Assembly (NCBI RefSeq): GCF_964273065.1
Contig: NZ_OZ186815.1
Span: 3,844,001-3,908,000, forward strand
Origin: Nocardiopsis dassonvillei_B
GTDB lineage: Bacteria > Actinomycetota > Actinomycetes > Streptosporangiales > Streptosporangiaceae
Direction of reading: 5' to 3'
Length of the DNA: 64,000 nt
Below, piece by piece: positions 16,117 to 24,801 of this stretch; position 1 is the stretch's first letter, and each line of letters opens with the position of its first letter. Below the pieces are notes generated by a model, which saw nothing but the letters and a program-made list of their open reading frames with translations, made no database searches and was not told where the DNA came from. Made by a program: the position numbers and the translations under genes.

Positions 16117-17088
16117 ATGGCGGACGCCGGAGCACGATCGGTGGCCCGGGAGGTGGCGGACGGGACTCCGGCCGAGGCCGCGGTCACCGTGCGCGGCCTG
16201 CGCATGAACTACGGGACGACCGAGGTCCTGCGCGGCGTCGACCTGACCGCCCGCCGCGGCGAGGTCGTCGCCCTGCTCGGCCCCAACGGCGCGGGCAAGA
16301 CCACCACCATCGAGATCCTGGAGGGCTTCCGCCTCCGCTCCGCCGGGGAGGTCGAGGTGCTGGGCACGGACCCCGCCCGCGGCGACGAGCGCTGGCGGGC
16401 CCGGATCGGCGTGGTCATGCAGTCCTGGCGCGACCACGCCTCCTGGAAGGTGCGCGACCTCGTCCACCACTTCGGCCGGTTCCACGCCCCCTACTCCGAG
16501 CCCGGCCGCCCCCGCCCCTACGACACCGACGAGCTGCTGGCGGCCCTGGGCCTGACCGGGCACGCGCACAAGCGGCTGCGCACCCTCTCCGGCGGCCAGC
16601 GCCGCCGCGTCGACGTCGCCCTGGGCCTGGTCGGCCGCCCCGAACTGCTCTTCCTCGACGAGCCCACCACCGGACTGGACCCCCGGGCCAGGCGCGACTT
16701 CCACGAGCTGATCCACCGGCTCGCCGACGAGGACGACACCACCATCCTGCTCACCACCCACGACCTGGCCGAGGCGGAGAAGCTCGCCGACCGCATCCTC
16801 ATCCTCGCGGGCGGGCGCATCGTCGCCGACGGCAGCGCCGACCGGCTCTCCGCCCTGGTCGGCATGCAGAGCGAGGTCACCTGGACCGTCGACGGCGCCC
16901 GCCACGTGCACACCACCGACCACCCGGCCCGGCACGTCGCCGAACTGCACCGGGTGCACGGCGACGCCATCGCCGACCTGAGGGTCCTGCGCCCCTCGCT
17001 GGAGGAGGTCTACCTGGACCTGGTCCAGCGCTCCGAGTCCGGCGACGCCGACCGCGCCGCCGCCGAGTTCGCCGAGGAGATCCGATGA
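16117..17088 (+). CDS. ABC transporter ATPase (drug/exporter type)
   Basis: 323-residue ATPase of the DrrA/CcmA-like exporter class. Walker A 'GPNGAGKT' is at 55-62, the Q-loop is 'VVMQSWRDH', the signature 'LSGGQRRRVDVALGL' is near 158, Walker B is 'LLFLDEPTTGLD' and the switch His is in 'LTTHDLAEAEKL'. An extra C-terminal domain of about 90 residues follows, as in exporters of this class. GAAGGAGG precedes the ATG. It overlaps the permease gene by 4 bp and is the first gene of a five-gene operon. Confidence 0.92.
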   Translation: MADAGARSVAREVADGTPAEAAVTVRGLRMNYGTTEVLRGVDLTARRGEVVALLGPNGAGKTTTIEILEGFRLRSAGEVEVLGTDPARGDERWRARIGVVMQSWRDHASWKVRDLVHHFGRFHAPYSEPGRPRPYDTDELLAALGLTGHAHKRLRTLSGGQRRRVDVALGLVGRPELLFLDEPTTGLDPRARRDFHELIHRLADEDDTTILLTTHDLAEAEKLADRILILAGGRIVADGSADRLSALVGMQSEVTWTVDGARHVHTTDHPARHVAELHRVHGDAIADLRVLRPSLEEVYLDLVQRSESGDADRAAAEFAEEIR

Positions 17089-17942
17089 ACCCCGCACTCA
17101 ACGCCGCCCGCGCCGGGTTCTCGCGCGGCTGGACCGAGTTCAGGAACTCGTTCGCCGACCCGGGCGAGGTCATCGGCGGGTACCTCGCCATGCCCGCCGT
17201 CTTCGTCGCCCTGACCTTCTTCGTCGGGGACGACACGGTCGAGGGCGCGGACGTCCCCGTCGCCGCGATGATGATGACCGGCGGGGTGACGATGCTGCTG
17301 CTCATGCTGGGCACCGCCACCGTCGCCCAGCTCATCGGCAGCGAGCGCGAGGACGGCACCCTGCTGCGCGCCCGCGTCGCGCCCGACGGGATGGTCGGCT
17401 ACGCGGTGGGCAAGACCTGGCACCTGGTCACCATGAGCGCGGCGGCCCTGGCCTTCATGCTGCTGCCCGGCCTCCTCCTGGTCGACGGGTTGGCGGTCCA
17501 GGGCGCGACCGGGGTGTTCACCCTGGTGTGGGTGTCGCTGCTGTCCATGACGGCGCTGGCGCCGATCGGCGCGGTCATCGGCGCCACCCTGAGCAACCCG
17601 CGTACCGGGGTCGGCCTGACCATGCTCCCGGTGATGGGGCTGACCCTGGTGTCCGGGGTCCTGTTCCCGATCTCGGTGATGCCGTCCTGGGTGCAGGCGG
17701 TCGCCCAGGTCTTCCCGGTCTACTGGTCGGGCATGGGGGTGCGCGCCGCCCTGCTCCCCGGTGCCCACGCCGCCGCCGAGCTCACGGGCTCCTGGCAGCT
17801 GCCCCAGGCCGCAGGAGTGCTGGCACTGTGGTCCGTGGCCGGGTTCGCGGTCGCGCAGCGGGTGCTGCGCCGGATGACCCGCAAGACGTCCGGATCGAGG
17901 GTCCAGCAGGCCCGGGAGAAAGCGATGCAGCGTGCCTACTGA
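17085..17942 (+). CDS. ABC-2 type transporter permease
   Basis: 285-residue ABC-2 permease with six predicted helices (about 35-52, 62-80, 105-128, 138-162, 168-195, 230-250). 'AQLIGSEREDGTLLRARVAP' is the typical cytoplasmic segment, and 'LSGVLFPISVMPSWVQAVAQVFPVYW' the conserved end of the family. It pairs with the ATPase upstream (ATGA overlap) and overlaps the following XRE gene by 11 bp. The substrate is unknown; lipids, peptides or drugs are usual for the class. Confidence 0.9.
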   Translation: MNPALNAARAGFSRGWTEFRNSFADPGEVIGGYLAMPAVFVALTFFVGDDTVEGADVPVAAMMMTGGVTMLLLMLGTATVAQLIGSEREDGTLLRARVAPDGMVGYAVGKTWHLVTMSAAALAFMLLPGLLLVDGLAVQGATGVFTLVWVSLLSMTALAPIGAVIGATLSNPRTGVGLTMLPVMGLTLVSGVLFPISVMPSWVQAVAQVFPVYWSGMGVRAALLPGAHAAAELTGSWQLPQAAGVLALWSVAGFAVAQRVLRRMTRKTSGSRVQQAREKAMQRAY

Positions 17943-18183
17943 GAAGAAGAGGGCCGGGAACGCCGAGGCCATCTACAACCGCATCGCGATGCTGCGGGCG
18001 GAGCGGGACGTCTCCCGACGCCAGCTCGCCGAAGCACTCGGGGTGCACTACCAGACCGTGGGCTACCTGGAGCGGGGCGAGTACAGCCCCAGCCTCCACC
18101 TGGCCCTGCGGATCGCCCGCTACTTCGAGGTCCCGGTGGAGGTCGTGTTCTCCACCGAGCCCTTCCCCCGCATCGGCGGCTGA
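17932..18183 (+). CDS. Small XRE-family HTH regulator
   Basis: 83-residue stand-alone HTH protein. The helix-turn-helix is 'RRQLAEALGVHYQTVGYLERGEYSPSLHLALRIARYF', followed by 'EVPVEVVFSTEPF'. This form is typical of YozG-like regulators encoded with ABC exporters and small membrane proteins. The GTG start lies inside the end of the permease gene, with a purine-rich site before it. It probably autoregulates the operon through the two palindromes before the first gene. Confidence 0.88.
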   Translation: MPTEKKRAGNAEAIYNRIAMLRAERDVSRRQLAEALGVHYQTVGYLERGEYSPSLHLALRIARYFEVPVEVVFSTEPFPRIGG

Positions 18184-18211
18184 GCCGACCGCACGACCAG
18201 TGAGGATCACC

Positions 18212-18757
18212 ATGTTCATCGGACAGCCCGACAGCCGGACCCAGGAGCGCATCCGCGCCATGATCGAGAACCCGCGGAGGCGGGCGTTCTGGGCGGCCCG
18301 CTCGCGCCGCCGCGCCGCGGTGGTCGTCTTCGTCGCCGTCACGCTGGCGGCGACGGCCTTCCTCGCCCTGCCCCTCGTCGTGGGCGAGTCGTGGTCCACC
18401 GCCGGGCTCGTCGGGTTCGTCGCCCTGCTGGTCGCGGGTGCCGTGATCTCGACCCACATCAACATCGCGGCCCGCTGGGTGGTGGGTTACGGGGGCCTGG
18501 ACGAGTTCCAGCGGGCGGAGATGGACCGGGCCACCCGGCTCGGCCACCACGTGACCGCCGGTATGGCGACCCTGCTCATCGCGGTGGCCGCCGGGTTCGC
18601 CACGGCGGCGCCCGGGACCGACATGGGCGCCGAGCTCCCGCTCGCCGTGCTGGCGCCGCTGGTGGTGTTCACCGCCATGGCCCACGCCGCGTTCCCGGCC
18701 TGCTACCTGGCCTGGACCCGCCCCGACGAGGTCCCCGACGACGAAGACGACGCCTAG
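18212..18757 (+). CDS. Four-helix membrane protein A of a tandem pair, unknown function
   Basis: 181-residue protein with a basic N-terminal segment ('RRRAFWAARSRRRAA') and four helices at about 33-52, 57-75, 110-132 and 138-160. The end 'HAAFPACYLAWTRPDEV' is almost the same as in the next gene, as is the 'DEFQRAEMDRATRLGHHVT' loop (compare 'RAETDHARALGHTVT'), so the two are divergent duplicates. The ATG follows GAGGA. No enzyme motif is visible. It could be a partner or immunity-like component of the exporter. Confidence 0.82.
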   Translation: MFIGQPDSRTQERIRAMIENPRRRAFWAARSRRRAAVVVFVAVTLAATAFLALPLVVGESWSTAGLVGFVALLVAGAVISTHINIAARWVVGYGGLDEFQRAEMDRATRLGHHVTAGMATLLIAVAAGFATAAPGTDMGAELPLAVLAPLVVFTAMAHAAFPACYLAWTRPDEVPDDEDDA

Positions 18758-18785
18758 AAACCCTCCGACGCGAAGAGGAGCCCCC

Positions 18786-19343
18786 GTGAACACCCCCCAC
18801 CGCCCCGCCGGCCTGCCCGACGGCGTTCGCACAGCCGACGAGATCCTCACCGAGAAGATGGAGGAGCCCCGCGCCCGGGCCGCCTGGGCCCGCCGCTCCA
18901 CCCGGCTGCGCCTGGTCGCGCTGGTCCTGGGTACGGCCCTGCTGGGCACGGCGGCGTTCGCCGTCATGGTGGCCGCCCGGTCGGGCGCGCTGGTCATCGG
19001 TTCGGCGCTGGTCCTGGTCATCGTGCTGGTCTTCCACGCACCCCTCGCCCAGCGGCTGAACGCCGGAGCCCGTGTGCTCAGGGGCTATGAGCGGGTGGTG
19101 GACGAGCGCCAGCGTGCCGAGACCGACCACGCCCGCGCTCTGGGCCACACGGTGACCGAGTGGATGATGACGGCCCTGGCGGCCCTGGGCGGGATCGCGC
19201 ACCTGGTCACCAGGGACGTCCTCGGCGTGGTGGCGGAGGTGCCGATCGGCCTGGCGTCCGTGGCCGTGTGGACCGTGCTGGCGCTGCACAACCTCTTCCC
19301 GGCCTGCTACCTGGCCTGGACCCGCCCTGACGAGGAGGAGTAG
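18786..19343 (+). CDS. Four-helix membrane protein B of a tandem pair, unknown function
   Basis: 185-residue paralogue of the previous protein. It shares the basic segment before helix 1, the 'RVVDERQRAETDHARALGHTVTEWMM' loop between helices 2 and 3, and the C-terminal 'NLFPACYLAWTRPDEEE'. The GTG start has GAGGAG. It is the last gene of the exporter operon; the next gene is convergent 3 bp away. A heteromeric membrane complex of the two paralogues is the simplest idea. Confidence 0.82.
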   Translation: MNTPHRPAGLPDGVRTADEILTEKMEEPRARAAWARRSTRLRLVALVLGTALLGTAAFAVMVAARSGALVIGSALVLVIVLVFHAPLAQRLNAGARVLRGYERVVDERQRAETDHARALGHTVTEWMMTALAALGGIAHLVTRDVLGVVAEVPIGLASVAVWTVLALHNLFPACYLAWTRPDEEE

Positions 19344-19346
19344 CGC

Positions 19347-20009
19347 CTACCAGATGTCGGGGCCGGCCCAGCCGTAGGTGTCGCGCTGGGCGACGGCGGC
19401 CAGCTCGTCCTCGGAGAGGACGCGGGGCTCGCCGAGCCGGCGGGCGCGCAGGTAGGCGGCGCACAGCCAGTCGAGCAGGCGCAGGTTCTCCAGTGCGTGC
19501 TCCAGGCCCCGGCCCAGGGCGACCCCGCCGTGGTCCGACAGCAGGGCGGCGTCGCGGCCCTTGAGCGCCTTGACGGCCTGGTCGGCGATGTCGCCGGTGC
19601 CGTAGGTGGTGTACGGGGTGACCGCGATCGCCCCGCCCAGGGCGGCGGCCCGGTGGTGGATCGGCGGCAGCTCGACCAGCACCGACGACACGGCGACGGT
19701 GTCGGCGGTGAACGCGTTCACCACGGCGGTGGTCTCGCGGCCGTGGCCGGCGGCCTGACGGTGCACCGCCATGTGCAGGGTGGTCTCGGCCGCCGGGTCG
19801 CGGCGGCCCTCCAGCATCCGGTCGTCGAGCGACATCACCGGGCAGTCGGCGGGCTGGATCTGGTCCAGCGGGACCCCGTGCGGGGTGACGACCACCAGGT
19901 CGCCGCTGCGCACGCTGAGGGTGGCGGACTCGCCGGGGGCGATACCGGGGAGGGCGGCGAGGGTGCGGGCGGTGAGGCAGACGTCCCGGCGTTCCTGTTC
20001 CAGCAGCAT
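19347..20009 (-). CDS. Class II aldolase/adducin-fold protein with degenerate metal site
   Basis: 220-residue protein of the L-fuculose-phosphate aldolase fold. The overall pattern is recognisable: 'LSVRSGDLVVVTPHGVPLD', Glu75 in 'AAETTLHMAVHR', and 'ALLSDHGGVALGRGLEHAL' with the last metal His. The His-Thr-His motif that supplies two zinc ligands is replaced by Asn98-Ala-Phe100 ('VVNAFTADTV'), and the GN-x-S motif by 'ATLSVR'. It may therefore not be a metal aldolase. TTGAGGAAAC precedes the ATG. It is divergent from the betaine operon. Confidence 0.8.
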   Translation of the reverse strand: MLLEQERRDVCLTARTLAALPGIAPGESATLSVRSGDLVVVTPHGVPLDQIQPADCPVMSLDDRMLEGRRDPAAETTLHMAVHRQAAGHGRETTAVVNAFTADTVAVSSVLVELPPIHHRAAALGGAIAVTPYTTYGTGDIADQAVKALKGRDAALLSDHGGVALGRGLEHALENLRLLDWLCAAYLRARRLGEPRVLSEDELAAVAQRDTYGWAGPDIW

Positions 20010-20086
20010 GTTTCCTCAAGGCGTGCGCGGGCGCGGCCCGAGGGCGGGCCGCCGGTGCTGGGCGCCCGAGGACCGGGCGAACCCAC

Positions 20087-20100
20087 TTAGGTACACCTAA
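20087..20100. promoter_or_regulatory. TTAGGT-N2-ACCTAA inverted repeat
   Basis: A 6-bp inverted repeat with a 2-bp spacer lies about 80 bp before the aldolase-like gene and 200 bp before the betaine operon. It resembles half of a DtxR/IdeR iron box (TTAGGTTAGGCTAACCTAA) but is 5 bp shorter, so iron control is only a possibility. Confidence 0.4.
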
Positions 20101-20297
20101 ATGTACGTCAAAGACTCTTCCCCGTATTCCCCAGGTGCGGATGTCCGTCCCGGTCGGCCCCCTGGCCGGACGTAGTCTCCGACCGCGGGGCCGCGTGACG
20201 CGGACCACGGGCCGTCGCGTCTCATGCGGGCCTTTTCGCTGCTCAGAGCCGTTTTGTGGGCATTGCGACGCAAGTGCTCCATGAGAAGGGGTTGTTT

Positions 20298-21851
20298 GTG
20301 ACCAGCGGACGAGGGCAGACCGGGCCCGTGAACGAACGCCATGACACCCTCCCGGAGGCGCCCTACCTGGCGCTCCCGGGCTCGACCCGCGCCACCAGCA
20401 TCCACATCGACGGCGAGTGGCGAGCCGCCCGCGACGGCCGGGTGCGGGAGATCATCGACCCCGCCGACGCCTCCGTGCTGACCGTCGTCAGCGAGGGCGG
20501 CCGGGCCGACGCCGAGGACGCGGTCGCCGCCGCCGGGCGGGCCTTCGCCGGTCCCTGGCGGAGCACCGCCGCGGGAGAGCGCGGCCGCCTGCTGGAGCGC
20601 ATCGCCGACCTCCTCCAGCGGGACCGGGCCGAGATCGCCCTGGAGGAGTCCCTCGACACCGGCAAGACCGTGGAGGAGGGCGGCATCGACGTCGACGACG
20701 TCACCGAGGTCTTCCGCTACTACGCGGGCCTGGCGGACAAGGACGCCGGCCGCCTGGTGTCCGCGCCCGAGGGCGTGCAGAGCCGGATCGTGTACGAGCC
20801 CGTCGGCGTCTGCGGCCTCATCACCCCGTGGAACTACCCGCTGCTCCAGCTCGCCTGGAAGCTCGCCCCGGCGCTGGCCGCGGGGAACACCTGCGTGATC
20901 AAGCCCACCGAGGTCACCCCGGTCACCACCCTCAAGCTCATGGAACTCGTGGCGGAGGCGGGCGTCCCCGCCGGCGTCGTCAACGTGGTCACCGGCAGCG
21001 GCCCGGAGGCGGGCGCGGCCCTGGCGGAGCACCCCGGGGTGGATCTGGTGTCCTTCACCGGCGGGCTGGCCACCGGGCGGCGGATCATGGCGGCCGCCGC
21101 GTCCACGGTCAAGAGGATCGCGCTGGAGCTGGGCGGCAAGAACCCCAACATCGTCTTCCCGGACGTGGACCTGGACACCGCCGTGGACTACGCGCTCGCC
21201 GCCGCGTTCTTCCACTCCGGCCAGGTCTGCTCCGCCGGGGCCCGGCTCATCGTGCACGAGGACGTCCACGACGCCTTCACCGCCGAGCTGGCCCGCCGCG
21301 CCGACGCCATCCGCATCGGCCGCGGCCAGGACGAGGGCGTGCGCTGCGGACCGCTGGTGTCGGAGCAGCACCGCGCCAAGGTCGAGGCCGCCGTCGCCCG
21401 CGGCGTCGAGGAGGGCGCCCGGATCATCGCGGGCGGCAGGCGGCCCGACGAGCCGGAGCTGCGGGCGGGCTACTTCTACCGCCCCACGGTGTTCGTCGAC
21501 TGCGACCGCTCCATGGACATCGTGCGGACCGAGGTGTTCGGCCCGGTCGTCACCGTCGAGCGCTTCCGCACCGAGGACGAGGCGATCGCGCTGGGCAACG
21601 ACACCGACTACGGGCTCTCGGGCGGTGTGTGGACTGACGACACCGCGCGCGGCGAGCGCGTGGCCGCGGCCCTGCGCCACGGCACCGTCTGGATCAACGA
21701 CTACGGCCCCTACTTCCCCGGCGCCGAGTGGGGCGGTTTCGGCCGCAGCGGCATCGGCCGCGAGCTCGGCCCGACCGGGCTCGCGGAGTACCGGGAGGCC
21801 AAGCACATCTACCGCAACCTGTCGCCCGAACCGCAGCGCTGGTTCGGCTGA
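20298..21851 (+). CDS. betB: Betaine-aldehyde dehydrogenase (ALDH family)
   Basis: 517-residue NAD(P)-dependent aldehyde dehydrogenase that would oxidise betaine aldehyde to glycine betaine. Key motifs are 'GLITPWNYPLLQLAWKLAPAL' (catalytic Asn), 'LELGGKNPNIV' (general-base Glu) and 'FFHSGQVCSAGARL' (catalytic Cys). I chose the GTG at 20298, which follows AGAAGGGG; a longer frame reaches 20256 without such a site. It is the first gene of an operon with choline dehydrogenase and a betaine ABC transporter, which supports the substrate call. Confidence 0.9.
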   Translation: MTSGRGQTGPVNERHDTLPEAPYLALPGSTRATSIHIDGEWRAARDGRVREIIDPADASVLTVVSEGGRADAEDAVAAAGRAFAGPWRSTAAGERGRLLERIADLLQRDRAEIALEESLDTGKTVEEGGIDVDDVTEVFRYYAGLADKDAGRLVSAPEGVQSRIVYEPVGVCGLITPWNYPLLQLAWKLAPALAAGNTCVIKPTEVTPVTTLKLMELVAEAGVPAGVVNVVTGSGPEAGAALAEHPGVDLVSFTGGLATGRRIMAAAASTVKRIALELGGKNPNIVFPDVDLDTAVDYALAAAFFHSGQVCSAGARLIVHEDVHDAFTAELARRADAIRIGRGQDEGVRCGPLVSEQHRAKVEAAVARGVEEGARIIAGGRRPDEPELRAGYFYRPTVFVDCDRSMDIVRTEVFGPVVTVERFRTEDEAIALGNDTDYGLSGGVWTDDTARGERVAAALRHGTVWINDYGPYFPGAEWGGFGRSGIGRELGPTGLAEYREAKHIYRNLSPEPQRWFG

Positions 21852-21972
21852 CCGCACGGTCCGCGGCGGGACGCCGCCGCGGACCCGCCCCGACGGCACC
21901 GGGAGACGGACGAAGACGACAGCACGGGTCGGTTCCCCCTTCCCCCGAGAGACCAACGAGAGGAATCAGGCC

Positions 21973-23538
21973 GTGTCCCACGACCACACCTACGACTACG
22001 TCATCGTCGGCGGCGGCACCGCGGGGTCGGTGCTCGCCGACCGGCTCACCGAGGACCCCGGTACCACCGTCTGCCTGATCGAGGCCGGCCCCGACGACCG
22101 CGACCTGGAGCACGTGCTCCGCCTGCGCGACTGGCTGAGCGTCCTGGGCGGCGACCTCGACATGCGGTACACGACCACCGAGCAGCCGCGCGGCAACTCC
22201 CACATCCTGCACTCCCGGGCCCGGGTGCTGGGCGGGTGCTCCTCCCACAACACGCTCATCAGCTTCCGGCCCTTCGCCGAGGACCTCGACGACTGGGTGG
22301 CCGCCGGGGCCGAGGGCTGGGACAACGCCACCGTCCAGTCCTACGCCGACCGGATCAAGTGCAACATCGTCCCGGTCGCCGAGAAGGACCGCAACGCCAT
22401 GGTCCGCGACTGGGTGGAGTCGGCGGCCAAGGCCACCGGGGTCCCGGTCGTCGAGGACTTCAACGCCCTGACCTCGCACGGCGGCGGGTTCGCCGGGGGC
22501 GCCGGGTTCCTGTCCGTCGCGTACGACCCCTACACCGGGTACCGCTCCTCGGCGTCGGTCGCCTACCTGCACCCGATCATGGACGTGCGCGACAACCTCA
22601 CCGTCCTGCTGGAGACGTGGGTGGACCGGGTCGTCCTGGACGGGGACCGCGCCACCGGGGTGGAGGCCACCGGCAGGGACGGGGAGCGCCTCTCGGTGTC
22701 GGCCCGGCGCGAGGTGATCCTGTGCGCGGGAGCCGTCGACACGCCCCGGCTGCTGCTGCTCTCGGGCGTGGGCGACGCCGGGCACCTGCGCGAGGTCGGC
22801 GTGGAGCCCCGGCACGACCTGCCGGGCGTGGGCGAGAACCTGCTCGACCACCCCGAGACGATCATCATGTGGAAGACCGGCAGGCCCGTCCCGGAGAACA
22901 CGGTGATGGACTCCGACGCGGCCCTGTTCGTCCGGCGCGACGACTCCGACCCGCGCCCGGACCTGATGTTCCACATCTACCAGATCCCCTTCGACGACAA
23001 CACGAAGCGGCTGGGCTACGAATCCCCGCCCGACGGCCACGCGGTCTGCATGACACCGAACATCCCGCGTCCGCGCTCGCGAGGCAGGCTCTACCTCACC
23101 AGCGCGGACCCGCGGGACAAGCCCGCCCTGGACTTCCGCTACTTCACCGACCCCGACGGCTACGACGAGCAGACCATCGTCGACGGCCTCAGGATCGCCC
23201 GGCGGGTCGCCGAGGCCGAGCCGTTCCGCTCCTGGATCGAGGCCGAGGTCGCCCCCGGCCCCGGGGTGCGGACCGACGAGGAGCTGTCGGAGTACGGCCG
23301 CCGCGCCGCCCACACCGTCTACCACCCGGCGGGCACCTGCCGGATGGGCGCCGCCGACGACCCGCTGGCCGTGGTCGACCCGCGGCTGCGGGTCCGGGGC
23401 CTGCGCGGGCTGCGCATCGCCGACGCGTCCGTCTTCCCGACCCTGCCCACCCCCAACCCCATGGTCATGGTCCTGGCCCTGGGCGAACGCGCCGCCGACC
23501 TGGTGCGCGAGGACCACCGCCGGGAGGAGGCCCGATGA
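21973..23538 (+). CDS. betA: Choline dehydrogenase (GMC oxidoreductase)
   Basis: 521-residue FAD-dependent GMC oxidoreductase. The FAD motif is 'DYVIVGGGTAGSVLADRL', the GMC signatures are 'RVLGGCSSHNTLISFR' and 'GAVDTPRLLLLSGVG', and the active-site pair is the His of 'TVYHPAGTCRMG' and the Asn of 'TPNPMVMV'. With the ALDH upstream it would convert choline to glycine betaine. The GTG follows AGAGGAA. The 4-bp overlap with the next ATPase gene couples oxidation and transport genes. A related alcohol as substrate cannot be excluded. Confidence 0.88.
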   Translation: MSHDHTYDYVIVGGGTAGSVLADRLTEDPGTTVCLIEAGPDDRDLEHVLRLRDWLSVLGGDLDMRYTTTEQPRGNSHILHSRARVLGGCSSHNTLISFRPFAEDLDDWVAAGAEGWDNATVQSYADRIKCNIVPVAEKDRNAMVRDWVESAAKATGVPVVEDFNALTSHGGGFAGGAGFLSVAYDPYTGYRSSASVAYLHPIMDVRDNLTVLLETWVDRVVLDGDRATGVEATGRDGERLSVSARREVILCAGAVDTPRLLLLSGVGDAGHLREVGVEPRHDLPGVGENLLDHPETIIMWKTGRPVPENTVMDSDAALFVRRDDSDPRPDLMFHIYQIPFDDNTKRLGYESPPDGHAVCMTPNIPRPRSRGRLYLTSADPRDKPALDFRYFTDPDGYDEQTIVDGLRIARRVAEAEPFRSWIEAEVAPGPGVRTDEELSEYGRRAAHTVYHPAGTCRMGAADDPLAVVDPRLRVRGLRGLRIADASVFPTLPTPNPMVMVLALGERAADLVREDHRREEAR

Positions 23539-24800
23539 GCGCCCCGACGACCGGACCCGCGGCGCCGCGGGGCGGCACGCAGGACGTCATGTTCTCCGTC
23601 CGCAACCTGTGGAAGATCTTCGGCAGGAACGCCGGCGGCATCATCGGAAGCGACCTGGAACGCGCCGACCGGGACCGGATCAAGGAGGAGACCGGCTGCA
23701 CCGTCGCGGTGCGCGACGTCTCCTTCGACGTCCGGCCCGGCGAGATCTTCGTGGTCATGGGCCTGTCCGGCTCGGGCAAGTCCACGCTCATCCGCTGCCT
23801 GAGCCGCCTCATCGAGCCCACCGCCGGGCAGGTCCTGCTCGACGGCGAGGACATCGGGGAGGCCACCCCGCAGCGGCTGCGCGAGCTGCGCCGCCACAAG
23901 ATCGCCATGGTCTTCCAGCACTTCGGCCTGCTGCCCGACCGCAGGATCATCGACAACGTCGCCTACGGCCTCGAGGTGCGCGGCATGGCGCGCCCCGAAC
24001 GCTACGAGCGGGCCGAGCAGATGATCGAGATGGTCGGCCTCTCGGGCTACGAGGACTCCCGGCCGGGCGAGCTTTCCGGCGGCATGCAGCAGCGCGTCGG
24101 CCTGGCCCGGGCCCTGGCCGTGGACCCCGAGGTGCTGCTGTTCGACGAGCCGTTCAGCGCCCTGGACCCGCTCATCCGCCGGGACATGCAGCAGGAGGTC
24201 GTCCGGCTCCAGCGCGAGCTGGCCAAGACCTCGGTGTTCATCACCCACGACCTCCAGGAGGCGCTCAAGCTGGGCGACCGCATCGCCATCATGCGCGACG
24301 GCGAGCTCGTCCAGGTGGGCACCCCCGAGGAGGTGGTGGGGCGGCCCGCCGACGCGTACGTCGCCGACTTCACCTCCGACGTCGCCCGCACCACCGTGCT
24401 CACCGCCCGTTGGCTGGTGCGCGACCCCTTCCCCGGGGAGAGCACCGACGGGCCGGTCACCGCGCCCGGGACCGTCCTGGCGGAGGTCCTGCCGGTGCTC
24501 GCCGCCAGCACCGCACCGGTGCGGGTGGTGGAGGACGGGATGCTGCTCGGCTACGTGGGCCGCGACGACGTGCTGCGCGCCATCGCCGAGGACCAGCTGG
24601 CCGACGCCTCCGTGGCCGCCGCCATCGAGGAGGAGACGCTGGGGGAGCTGTCGGACGCCGACCACGGCTCCGGCGGACCGGCGGGCGGAGCCGGTGCACC
24701 GGGCCCGGGCCGGCGGGGCGGCGGGGGCCCGGCGGCGCCGCGCCCCGGGGCCGGCCCGCGGGGCCACGGCGGTCCCGCACCGACCGGGGCGGGTGGCTGA
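23535..24800 (+). CDS. proV: Glycine betaine/proline ABC transporter ATPase (ProV/OpuAA type)
   Basis: 421-residue ATPase for quaternary-ammonium uptake. It has the family's N-terminal extension ('NLWKIFG...DRIKEETGCTVAVRDVSFDV'), Walker A 'GLSGSGKST', 'MVFQHFGLLPDR', signature 'LSGGMQQRVGLARAL' and Walker B 'VLLFDEPFSALDPLIR'. The C-terminal part keeps a short CBS-like segment ('VRVVEDGMLLGYVGRDDVLRA') and then about 60 residues of Gly/Pro/Ala-rich linker. The ATG overlaps the choline dehydrogenase stop. Confidence 0.92.
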   Translation: MSAPTTGPAAPRGGTQDVMFSVRNLWKIFGRNAGGIIGSDLERADRDRIKEETGCTVAVRDVSFDVRPGEIFVVMGLSGSGKSTLIRCLSRLIEPTAGQVLLDGEDIGEATPQRLRELRRHKIAMVFQHFGLLPDRRIIDNVAYGLEVRGMARPERYERAEQMIEMVGLSGYEDSRPGELSGGMQQRVGLARALAVDPEVLLFDEPFSALDPLIRRDMQQEVVRLQRELAKTSVFITHDLQEALKLGDRIAIMRDGELVQVGTPEEVVGRPADAYVADFTSDVARTTVLTARWLVRDPFPGESTDGPVTAPGTVLAEVLPVLAASTAPVRVVEDGMLLGYVGRDDVLRAIAEDQLADASVAAAIEEETLGELSDADHGSGGPAGGAGAPGPGRRGGGGPAAPRPGAGPRGHGGPAPTGAGG

Positions 24801-24801
24801 C

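Noticed and set aside
20087..20100. Full IdeR/DtxR iron box
   Set aside because: Only the outer TTAGGT/ACCTAA parts are present and the element is 5 bp too short; kept only as a palindrome of unknown regulator.
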